DNA of 64,000 nt from Chlorops oryzae (lineage: Eukaryota > Arthropoda > Insecta > Diptera > Chloropidae), in NCBI GenBank assembly GCA_020466095.1, contig CM035806.1, forward strand, positions 167,838,371 through 167,902,370. Direction: 5' to 3'. The position numbers were made by a program, and so were the translations under genes. Positions within the stretch are counted from its first letter, which is position 1. Every line of letters starts with the position of its first letter. This document shows positions 55,190 through 64,000 of the stretch, in pieces. The notes below the pieces were generated by a model. The model was not told where the DNA came from. It did not search any database and was given only the letters and a program-made list of their open reading frames with translations.

Positions 55190-56049
55190 TTCAATTGATG
55201 CATGCATACATATACAAACATACATATGTACATATTTGATAGATGCTTTTTTTTTGCTGGAGATTCGTTCAATTGGAATCTGGATGGAAAGTCAGTAATG
55301 AACTCAGATGACCATCTCATGTGAAGGCTATTTTTGGACGCTATTTTGGGAATTTTTTTTTTTTTTTTTTTAAACCATACAAAAAATGTTATGAATTATG
55401 CATAATTTCTACTGATTTTTGTACAAAATTTATAAATTTTTACAAATCGATTTATCGTAGATACTGGTACTGGTAGCTACACTGGTCAACAGAAATCTTT
55501 GAAGAGAAAGTGCCTCAAAAAGTGCTGCCATGTTTCCAGTCGTGCTGTCTCTTGAGCCTGAAAGCAAATAGAAAATGCGATTTCATTTTCGACAGCTGTG
55601 TCCATCCAACCATATTCGGAGTTTTCCGAGAGAGAGAGAGAGAGAGAGTGTGTAAAAGGACTCCTAATGGAGCTCTTCGAAGTAGTGCTTTTCCCAAGGC
55701 CTCAAAAAAAAAAAAAAAACAACACCGCCTAAGAGCATTTAGAGAGACCAAATGAATCATTAAAAAAAAAAAAAAAAAATTCAATCTGAAAGAGAGATTC
55801 CAAGCAGACTCTTAAGGAGCATTCTAGCAATCACTAAAGATACAATTTGAGATCACAAAACGTACTTACGGGTTTTCCATGTTAGGAACCGTGCTTTTTT
55901 CTTTCGATAAAAACGATCCTGTCGGAACGTTTAAGGAGCATTTGCGATCCGGAAAAGGAGTCATTAAGAGTTGTGTGCCGACTCTTTTGGTTGGGTGTGT
56001 AGAAATACCCCCTTAAGGGCGGGGGTAGAGTATTTAAAAAATCTTGATA
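55190..56049. other. Non-coding stretch with GA and A runs
   Basis: It holds a T run (55349-55370), GA (55629-55649) and A runs (55704-55719, 55761-55778). No supported gene. Confidence 0.6.
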
Positions 56050-56051
56050 TA

Positions 56052-57345
56052 ACAGGTTGGCTGATAAGTCCCCGGTCTGACACATAGATGGCGTCGCTAG
56101 TATTAAATGCATATTATTTATATATAGTGGCAACCTTCAAATGATTCGTGTCAAAATTTGACGTCTGTAAGTCAATTGGTTTGTGAGATAGAGCGTCTTT
56201 TGTGAAGCAACTTTTGTAATTGTGAAAAAAATGGAAAAAAAGGAATTTCGTGCTTTGATAAAATACTGTTTTCTGTAGGGAAAAAATACAGTGGAAGCAA
56301 AAACTTGGCTTGATAATGAGTTTCCGTACTCTGCCCCAGGAAAATCAACAATAATTGATTGGTATGCAAAATTCAAGCGTGGTGAAATGAGGACGGAGGA
56401 CGGTGAATGCAGTGGACGCCCGAAAGAGGTGGTTGCCGACGAAAACATCAAAAAAATTTACAAAATGATTTTGAATGACCGTAAAATGAAGTTGATCGAG
56501 ATAGCAGAGGCCTTAAAGATATCAAAGGAACGTGTTGTTCATATCATTCATCAATATTTGGATATGAAAAAGCTCTGTGCAAAATGGGTGCCGCGCGAGC
56601 TCACATTTGACCAAAAACAACAACGTGTTGATGATTCTGAGCGGTGTTTGCAGCTGTTAACTCGCAATACACCCGAGTTTTTGCTTCGATATGTGACAAT
56701 GGATGAAACATGGCTCTATCACTACACTGCTGAGTCCAATCGACAGTCGGCTGAGTGGACAGCGATCGGTGAACCGTCTCCGAAGCGTGGAAAGACTCAA
56801 AAGTCCGCTGGCAAAGTAATGGTCTCTGTTTTTTGGGATGGGCATGGAATAATTTTTATCGATTATCTTGAGAAGGGAAAAACCATCAACAGTGATTATT
56901 ATATGTCGTTATTGGAGCGTTTGAAGGTCGAAATGGCGGCAAAACGGCCCCATATGAAGAAGAAAAAAGTGTTGTTCCACCAAGACAACGCACCGTGCCA
57001 CAAGTCATTGAGAACGATGGCAAAAATTCATGAATTAGGCTTCGAATTGCTTCCCCATCCACCGTATTCTCCAGATCTGGCCCCCAGCGACTTTTTCTTG
57101 TTCTCAGACCTCAAACGGATGCTCGCAGGGAAAAAATTTGGCTGCAATGAAGAGGTGATCGCCGAAACTGAGGCCTATTTTGAGGCAAAACCGAAGGAGT
57201 ATTACCAAAATGGTATCAAAAAATTGGAAGGACGTTATAATCGTTGTATCGCTCTTGAAGGGAACTATGTTGAATAATAAAAACGAATTTTGACAAAAAA
57301 AATTTGTTTTTCTTTGTTAGACCGGGGACTTATCAGCCAACCTGT
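56052..57345 (+). mobile_element. Himar-like (irritans subfamily) mariner transposon, full length
   Basis: 27 bp perfect terminal inverted repeats lie at 56052-56078 and 57319-57345, starting ACAGGTTGGCTGATAAGTCC. Each end is flanked by TA (56050-56051, 57346-57347). The 1294 bp length, the terminal sequence and the 348-codon transposase frame match irritans-subfamily mariners such as Himar1 closely (from memory). The element is structurally complete, but the transposase frame carries one nonsense codon, so this copy is predicted inactive by itself. Its ends look intact and could be mobilised in trans. Confidence 0.98.
56231..57277 (+). pseudogene. mariner transposase with a single premature stop at codon 16
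   Basis: The frame from ATG 56231 is 348 codons, the usual length for this subfamily. It is broken only by TAG at 56276-56278 (codon 16); codons 17-348 are open to TAA at 57275-57277. The N-terminal helix-turn-helix DNA-binding region is followed by the linker motif WVPREL at residues 119-124. The DD34D catalytic triad is complete: D158 (in TMDETW), D252 (in HQDNAPCH) and D287 (in APSDFF, with YSPDLAP at 279-285). In flies this enzyme performs cut-and-paste transposition at TA sites, acting as a dimer on the inverted repeats. The in-frame GTG at 56291 is unlikely to be a start, so the protein would lack much of its first helix-turn-helix. An RNA-level readthrough cannot be judged here. Confidence 0.95.
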
Positions 57346-57347
57346 TA

Positions 57348-57483
57348 TTATGTTCTGAATCTACAAAACTTCAAGAGCATTGTGTGGAAATTTAAAGAAA
57401 ATCCTGCAAAGGGCGACGAAGATACAGCGTTTTAAAGCGAATGCCCCTCATAGCTTCAAAAGTATTTAACCGATCCTTTCGAA
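57348..57483. other. Short non-coding stretch, nothing recognised
   Basis: 136 bp between the mariner and the next small element. Ordinary composition. Confidence 0.6.
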
Positions 57484-57492
57484 GGCTATATC

Positions 57493-57611
57493 CAGTGGCG
57501 GATTTACCTTATAGGCAACATAGGCAGATGCCCAGGGCGGCAGGTTTTACAGGGGCGGCCGTCAAATGCATCAATAACAGAAAAGGCAAAAATTAGGCTG
57601 CAGGCAGAGGG
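57493..57611. mobile_element. hAT-like MITE end fragment
   Basis: It starts CAGTGGCGGATTTACC, a typical hAT-family end. A 9 bp direct repeat GGCTATATC flanks the segment at 57484-57492 and 57612-57620, but the right end does not show the inverted partner. It may be an internally rearranged insertion. Confidence 0.45.
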
Positions 57612-57620
57612 GGCTATATC

Positions 57621-57978
57621 TGACTATATCTTTACCATGTAATTTACCAGGTAACGCCGAGGCTTTGTTTTTTTAAATGTTTTTTGAACAAAATTTTTTC
57701 GCCAAGAAGTGTTCCGAAAATTCGAAAATTTGAAAATTTTGGAGGCAAAAAAAAACTCGATTATCTAACGAAATTTTGAATTTTTTGCCTACGCTGGGTA
57801 AAAATTTGTACTTACCCGAGTAAAAATATGCCGGGCCCAAATGAAGACAAAAAATCAAAACGCACCCAAATCGAGCCCAAATGAAGCCCAAAAATCAAGA
57901 CATTGGACTCTATTTTGTTATATTTGGGCTCGATTTGGGCGCGTTTGTTCACTACCCATGCCCGGGTTGGGCTCGATA
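57621..57978. repeat. Repetitive stretch with inverted CCCAAAT/ATTTGGGC blocks
   Basis: Near 57833-57945 the words GGGCCCAAATGAAG, CGAGCCCAAATGAAGCCC and TATTTGGGCTCGATTTGGGC face each other, suggesting an inverted-repeat element. ATTTGGGCCCGGTTTGGGC resumes right after the next MITE at 58276, so that MITE appears to be inserted into it. Confidence 0.45.
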
Positions 57979-57986
57979 CTGTTTAT

Positions 57987-58265
57987 TAGAGCTGTAAAAA
58001 TGCTAAAATTTACACTACTCGAGTGTATTCGTCATTTTTTGTCAAGTAATCAGTACTAAGTACTCGTTACTAAGTACTCGTAATTTTTTTTTTTTAACTA
58101 CTACCATACTGATTTGCGGACCTGTTATTTTAGTATATACTTAATTACTCCGGCAACCATCATCTGATATGGGTGCAAAAAAAGTACTAGTAACGAGACG
58201 TTATTGATTATTGACTACAGTAATCGTTACTTTTTACCGAATAGTAACGATATTTTACAGCTCTA
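57987..58265. mobile_element. hAT-type MITE, 279 bp, 8 bp target duplication with one mismatch
   Basis: Ends TAGAGCTGTAAAAATG and, inverted, TAGAGCTGTAAAATATCG share their first 13 bases. Flanking octamers are CTGTTTAT (57979-57986) and CTGTTCAT (58266-58273), differing at one base. The interior has GTACTCGTTACTAAGTACTCG-like short repeats. No coding capacity. Confidence 0.75.
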
Positions 58266-58273
58266 CTGTTCAT

Positions 58274-59219
58274 TATTTGGGCCCGGTTTGGGCGTGCAAA
58301 ATAAATACAAATATTTTTATTCGCCTACCACTGCTTGCGGGTGTAAAATTGTGGGCTTCGATTTTCGCAAAAGACTTTTTTTCGCGTCTTCTACACATGT
58401 CTATTAAGAAAGGAATTTATCCTTGAAAGAAATCGATTTTGAAGACAACCACAACATTGAACGACCTACAATAAGACCAAAAACAAAAAAAAAACAAAAA
58501 AAAACGGCTCGATTTTCGTGCAATTTAGAGGGCAAAAACGAAGCTAAATATCCGATCGAAGAGTTCTCGTTGCTTCGTTCTTCTTCAAGCAAAAATCGAA
58601 TCGATATCGAAATGAAATCGCGATGTCGATCTGCTTGGTGTGAGCAAGAGAGCAAGAGGACGACACGTCAATATGCATGTGCACCAGATTATATGTATGT
58701 ATTTATGTGCGTATGGATGTGTGTCGCGCTATAAATCGAAATCACATTCGTTTACATGTATGGAAATTGCGCAAATTCTCGGGGCTCGCTTCGTGTGCTC
58801 GTTTTTTCTTTGATTTCGCATGCAAACAAGCTATGGATTTCGTTCAAAAGTCGTTTACACTTGGCCTTATTGATAGAACTGGAGCGGTTGTTGTTGATTT
58901 TATTGTTGTTGCCGATATAACCCTTAAAATCTTTTTTGCACCTCTCGCCGAATGCAAGCAATCAACCCTATCGTTCGCTTCGTGTGCGACAATTTCGCTG
59001 ATTTCCTCATTTTCATTTCGCTGTGGCTTCGGCTGCGGCGGCGGCGGTGGCTCTTGCTCTTGCTCTTGTTCTTGCTGTTGTCATCAGTTGTTGAACCAAT
59101 AAAAATGTTGAGCAGCCAAAAAGGATTTCTAAGCGATTTCCACGAAACACAAGTGCGCTACATTCCGCAGACCTCGGCTCGTTTCGTTCGGTGAGAATAT
59201 ATGCCGCACTAATATCTCA
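58274..59219. other. Non-coding stretch
   Basis: The first ~60 bp continue the inverted-repeat stretch interrupted by the MITE. Later parts hold A runs and TTG/GGCGGC patches (59034-59080). A 141-codon frame at 58677-59102 has a low-complexity end and no recognised domain. Confidence 0.5.
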
Positions 59220-59221
59220 TA

Positions 59222-60327
59222 CACTGAGCGAAATTAACCATGATTTTTTTTTTTTAAACGGCGCATTGTTATTCACAGTCCTTTTGATTTTCGAGCAGAA
59301 CGAAAATTTCAAAAGAAAAATGGTTTGGTTGATTTGAAAGGAATTTTTTAAAATTACATTTCTTTTCGTTCGGTATAATTCTCATTTGGTTTATAAAATA
59401 GGACATTTATTCATTTTAGAACTTTTGAAGCATTGCGAAAGCAGTCACGACCAGTGCTCGGACTATGGTAGATCTACCACTTTTTTCACTTTCTACCACT
59501 TCTACCACGCTAGGTCCAAATCTACCCCTTTTTTTTACTTAGTTATGCATTAGTTTTATTTATTTTATGGTCATTTAGAATAATTTAGAACATAAAAAAT
59601 GTGGTTCAATGTTATGTATTATTGAAAAATATGTTTGCAGCTTCCTATTGTCAAGAATGTTGTCAAAAATGGCAGTATTGGCGCTTAACGACATTCAATA
59701 AATATTGACAAATTTTTATATAACAAGAGAAAATAGAAACCTAAAAACAATTAAGTTTCCTAATTTTCTACATGATCAGATGTGATATATTGTATTATCA
59801 TTTTATACAAATTTTAAATCTACCACTTCTTTAAAAATCTACCACTTCTTCTTTAAAATCTACCATCTTTAATCATTTTATACAAATTTTAAATCTACCA
59901 CTTTTTAAAAATCTACCACTTCTTCTTTAAAAATCTACCATCTTTAATCATTTTATACAAATTTTAAATCTGCCACTTTTTTTTATAAAAATATACCACT
60001 TCTTCTTTAAAAATCTACCACTTCTTCTTTAAAAATCTACCACTTCTTCTTTAAAAATCTACCACATTTAAAAATTTTCAAGTCCGCGAGCACTGGATGA
60101 AGTCCATCCGATGGCTATTTTTGGGGTTATGTTCATTAGAGGGCTCTGTGGCCATTTTCTTTGAACTTGCAATAAATTTTTTTCAATGTTACCCATTTTA
60201 TAGCTATTTTAGAAAATTTTTTTTATTTTAAATATTTAATTTAAATTAAAAATATTCCTTGTTGAAGCCGTTTTGTATGTTTTTCCTTTTGATTTGACCA
60301 GTTTTCTGATTGATTTTTTTCTCTGTG
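59222..60327. mobile_element. 1106 bp TA-flanked MITE, second copy, containing a nested insertion
   Basis: Ends CACTGAGCGAAATTAACC and, at the right, TTTTTTTCTCTGTG are both flanked by TA. It is the inverted relative of 33630-34211, sharing CACAGTCCTTTTGATTTTCG, AACTTTTGAAGCATTGCGAA and GGGGTTATGTTC. About 650 bp at 59451-60096 is absent from the other copy. Confidence 0.75.
59451..60096. mobile_element. Nested insertion with CCAGTGCTCG ends and TCTACCACTTC repeats
   Basis: Ends CCAGTGCTCGGACTATGG and, inverted, CCAGTGCTCGCGGACTTG match over the first 10 bases and then with a 2 base gap. The right part (59815-60065) is a tandem array built from AAAAATCTACCACTTCTTC units. The sister MITE at 33630 lacks the segment: it joins GCGAAAGCA directly to TTTTTGGGG near 33975-33993. 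Target duplication is not clear because a few extra bases remain on both sides. Confidence 0.6.
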
Positions 60328-60329
60328 TA

Positions 60330-63311
60330 GCGGATGTCACTGTCGGTGTGTGCTTGGAGAATTCCGTAGAGCGTGTACACTTTCAACCTGTACTTAAAAA
60401 TAAAATAAAAAAAAAAAAAAATAAAATAAAATTCCCCCTCCCACGCTTTTGAATATCCTTTTTAGCGATTTTTTCATCATTCGTTGTGTGTGCGTGTCAT
60501 CTCTCTGATCCAATGATGTTATTTTACTACACCCCAGAGCATTGTTCCGTGTTTCTAAAGAGGCTTCCCCTACTTGAATGTTTGCATTTCGGTTTCCTGT
60601 CTTTCGGTCTTTTTTTCTCTTCTTCTTCTTCTAATCTTTTTCTTCTTTTTTGTCCTCTTTCGATTTGTCCTTTTTTCTGTTCCTTTTTTTTTATTTTTTA
60701 TTTATTTATTTTTTGATTCTGCCTTTTTTTTCTGTTTTGCTTGGATTTCGTTTTGACTTTTGCTGACGCAGCAGCGGCAACACGTCTTTTTGTTTTTATT
60801 GTTGTTGTTATATAGGGTTGTCAACATGTTTAGTCCGATGGCGTAACACACGCACTCGAAAATTGAGGATGCTGCAAGCTGCATGCTCTTCAAGGATGCA
60901 GCTTCTTAAGGGTTAACAAGTGCCTTGCCATGAAGTGCTCATCCCATTAGGTCCTTTTTCATACCGTCACTCCGCCACTCACCCCCGATTCGCACCGAGA
61001 TGTCTCAGCATTTGACCGAATTTCATCACTCGAATTGAAGCTGATAAGCATTCTGAATGGCTGATCTCCTTTAGGGTCAAATAAGCCAGATTGTGGCATC
61101 GACGGAGCCAAGCTTGACGATTTCCCTCAACATGGAAAGTCGCTATTGATATACAGTAACAATAAAATATGGTCGAAGAGAGCTTCCTAATTGAAGCTCC
61201 CCTCTCCCCGCTGGATCCCAATTCTATAGGCTATCAATGACACATCTTAATTCGAATCGTTTCGATTTCTTTGCATAATTATAATCGATTATAATCGAGA
61301 AATCATAGTCGAATTTACAATGATTCTGGGGATATGTATTGTATTTTATTTGAACTCGTTCCTCTGGAGGAGTAGGAGTAAGAGTAGGAGGAGGAGGAGA
61401 TCCCTCACTAACTCAAACCGCCTTACAAAACTTTGTCTCTCTATTGATAAATTATTTAATTGACGTTTTCTAAGGTTGGACCCCAATACAACGCGAATCC
61501 ATTGCCACAAAGGAGTCCACATATAGCCCCGAATGTAGCCAGACATCTAGCCGAGACTAAGCCGAACTCATGCGCAAGCGCAGCCGCGTCTAAACTTATG
61601 TACATATACAATATGAAACGAAAAAGACGTCGCAACTATCATCGTGCAATCATGCAATGTTCAAGCCACGTCCGCACACCTCGAAAGCTGTCAAATTTGT
61701 ATATCGAGAGAGCAGGCAGCCGCATAAACCATTACCATCACCATCAACAATAACAGTAACAATAACAATAAGAGCAATAAGAAAAAAAAAAAGAGAGAGA
61801 GACAATACCAAGAACAATAGCAACAATGGCAGCAACGCGTCAGTTCCGTCGCATCGCCATCCGAAGAATCGCAGACGAAAAATCATAGAAAAACTTTGAA
61901 AACTGCGTAGACCGGGATCAGGCGAAGGAGCAAGAAGATCGGAGCAATAAACTCAAATCCAGCGACACATTCAATCGTATGAGAGCTGAGAGTTGCTCTG
62001 CCATTGGACCAGTGTAGGTGCGATCTTATCTTCCTTTTTACAGTGTAAGATTCCCAGTAGTCGCAAACACGCGTTTTCTTCCCCCTTTTCGTATACGGCA
62101 TAAATGGGGGTACGATTTCGAGTCGCGATTTAATGCGGCGAGTGGAAATGAGACTAGCTGGGCATGAGATGAAGTGAGAAGTGGGTAGTGTGGGTGGCTG
62201 GCTGGCTGACGCGAAGGAGAATATCGCTGGATTCTTCGCTTATCCATATGCCATTTAAGGAGTTAAGCGCTCTGCAATCGACTCGAGCCGCGTGCGCTCA
62301 TTCATTCGTTCATTCATAATAACAGGTCGCGAGCAAGACAAGCAGACGGACGGACGGACGGACGCACAGACGAAAGGACGGACAGGCAGCCAGGCAAGCG
62401 CACACAGTTCGGCGAGTACCGATTTCCAGTTAGGACCCAGAGCATCGAACGAGACTGAGACTGAACTTGAAACTGCGCAAAAGTCTCGGCCTACAACAAT
62501 TTCTGAATGCTGTATGCCGCATGCTGACGCTGCTAGTCGAAAAGCTCAATCCGATCGCATCAAGGCTGCGTAAACAGCGTTATTACGTCGATTGAAGATC
62601 GCGTTGATCTCCGGCTGCAGACTCGCATTCGGCTTCGGCTTCGGAGAACGTGAGGCAAAATTGAGTTTTCTGCGCTGCGCATGCGCATGCGCCTGCGCCT
62701 GCAACAAGAGCAGCGCTACAACAATGCCAACACCAACGTAAATCCGCACGCCGACGCAACATGTTTTGTTGCCGATGTTTTTTTGTCTGCTGCCAACTGA
62801 CGCGATCCTCGCCTCGCCTCGCCACGCTTCGGCAACACGCATAATCGTCGCCCCATAACAATTCGGATCAGCTTCGAGCCTCGAGAGTATAACGTTGCGT
62901 TTATGAAATGCAAAAATCTTCGAAATCTGCCCCAAAACGAAATTAATGAATGAAAATGATGATGCGAATGGGGGGGGAAGAGAGAGATTTTCGGAAACTC
63001 CATTGAAGGTGTGTCGGTTTTTTTTTTTTTTTTTGTGATCGTTTTGAGAAAATTTTTTTTGCCCTCGGATATAGAACAAACAGAAAAATGGCATAACTCA
63101 AAATTTTAATTTTTCCTATAAGCCATTGTGTAAATTTTGACACATCCCAGACAGAAATTAGGGGCCCAATCGATTTCATTTTTAGGGGCCTCTCGACACA
63201 AAAGGTTGAAAAAAATTATGTATATAAGGTCACCATTCTCTTGCCTAGGGGAAGTTCTGTAAAGTAAAGGTTTTTATAGCCAAGCGAACTGACAGTACAA
63301 TGCCCGATACA
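60330..63311. other. Non-coding stretch with simple repeats
   Basis: It holds an A run (60405-60420), T-rich low complexity (60600-60740), AACAATAAC patches (61747-61770), a GA patch (61793-61803), GGAC repeats (62346-62366) and a T run (63019-63034). 62280-62900 is GC-rich, but its frames (62292-62573, 62546-63094) overlap on both strands with no recognisable protein. Confidence 0.5.
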
Positions 63312-63319
63312 GATAAAGG

Positions 63320-63477
63320 CAGGGGCGGACTGGGGGTCAAACGGCCCACCGGTCGTTTCAAAAATGGGGCTTCGTTACCTAAGAAAAAAAAAAAAAACAC
63401 ATAACAGCTAAAAAGCACAGCGAACTGGGGGCCAACCGGGCTTTTGACCGGTTTCCCATGGGCCCAGTCCGCCCCTG
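63320..63477. mobile_element. hAT-type MITE, 158 bp, exact 8 bp target duplication
   Basis: Ends CAGGGGCGGACTGGGGGTC and, inverted, CAGGGGCGGACTGGGCCC agree over 14 bases. GATAAAGG is duplicated exactly at 63312-63319 and 63478-63485. An inner inverted pair (ACCGGTCGTTTC / TTTTGACCGGTT) is visible. The end type and 8 bp duplication indicate a hAT-derived MITE. Confidence 0.9.
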
Positions 63478-63485
63478 GATAAAGG

Positions 63486-64000
63486 GTTAGGGATTTGTCC
63501 ATTATTTACGCAGTGCTTAAAAATCAAAAAAGTAAATGAACTACATATTAAAGTCGGGATTCTTGATCAGGTCGAATATAATACAAAATCGTGTTTAAAA
63601 TTTTTCTAACTCCCTAAAAATCTTAAGTAACGGTTAAAAAACCCCGATTTTACGTACCTTTGGGCAATGTTTAAGCTATAACTTACGTACATAATTATCA
63701 CCTGATTTTCATTTGCTTACCGGATATAGAAAGTAGAAAGATGGGCCTTTCCATTGATGGATATATTGTTCAAGGAAACTTTAATAAAATCAGTCTTTTT
63801 ATCGATCAAACAAAAAAATTGTATGATTTTTTTTTCTCAATTATTCAATTTTGGCCAGTGAGTGATGCCCAAACCTATACGTAAACATTCATAATGTGTG
63901 TGTATAAATGCACTGTAAACTTCAACAAACTTCAAACTATCAAATTTACGGCAGTATAGTTCCACTCCTTCGATAAAAAAAACTTTATACAAACAGACAA
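63486..64000. other. AT-rich non-coding stretch, nothing recognised
   Basis: No open frame of note, microsatellite or element end that I can support. It runs to the window edge. Confidence 0.55.

Noticed and set aside
62292..62573. 93-codon frame beginning in GGAC repeats
   Set aside because: The N-terminal part is translated simple repeat, and overlapping frames exist on the other strand. No domain recognised.

Overview
This window looks like intergenic or intronic DNA from an insect, most likely a higher (schizophoran) fly. The evidence is an irritans-type (Himar-like) mariner, dense CA/GT, TATG, CAA/TTG and GA microsatellites, very long poly(dA:dT) runs, and many small TA-flanked MITEs. 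I cannot assign a species; a tephritid-like fly is only an impression. No bacterial organisation (operons, ribosome binding sites, rRNA) is visible. No host protein-coding gene can be demonstrated, and nearly every longer open frame is a low-complexity or repeat artefact.

Layout. 1-1655 is a nest of repeats: a 220 bp MITE, a dispersed AT-rich repeat interrupted by a pogo-like MITE, and a foldback element with an inverted second copy near 35.7-36.1 kb. 2.5-21.8 kb is mostly single-copy-looking non-coding DNA. It carries small MITEs, two copies of a high-copy interspersed element (5087-6298 and 17372-18195), a 470 bp polypyrimidine tract (9451-9922), a 4 x 111 bp tandem repeat (15275-15718), and a weak TATA-type promoter candidate near 20985. 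21.8-29.3 kb is the most structured part: a TA-flanked MITE, a 1.42 kb tandem duplication (23101-24521 and 24522-27602), and a 17-unit 16 bp minisatellite rich in AACCGGTT. Both copies of the duplication hold the same 5'-truncated non-LTR retrotransposon 3' end with a (TTAGG)n tail. The second copy alone holds a 1676 bp CACTG-ended DNA transposon.

29.3-53.8 kb is again mostly non-coding, with small MITEs, a 790 bp element starting GGGC (45122-45911), a hAT-type MITE with an exact 8 bp target duplication (41963-42117), and a dispersed repeat at 48160-48640. 53.8-60.3 kb holds a 51-codon orphan ORF with a signal-peptide-like profile, an 864 bp TA-flanked element carrying two tRNA-like box A/box B units, and a complete mariner (56052-57345). 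The mariner transposase frame is open except for one nonsense codon at position 16. Small hAT-type MITEs and a nested pair of elements (59222-60327) follow. The last 3.7 kb is non-coding apart from a 158 bp hAT-type MITE with an exact 8 bp target duplication (63320-63477).

The recognisable coding sequences belong to mobile elements: the mariner transposase pseudogene, the C-terminal part of a CACTG-element protein, and two copies of a non-LTR ORF2 C-terminus. They do not form a pathway. What the window records well is relative insertion history: nested insertions, empty versus filled sites, and target-site duplications can all be read directly.
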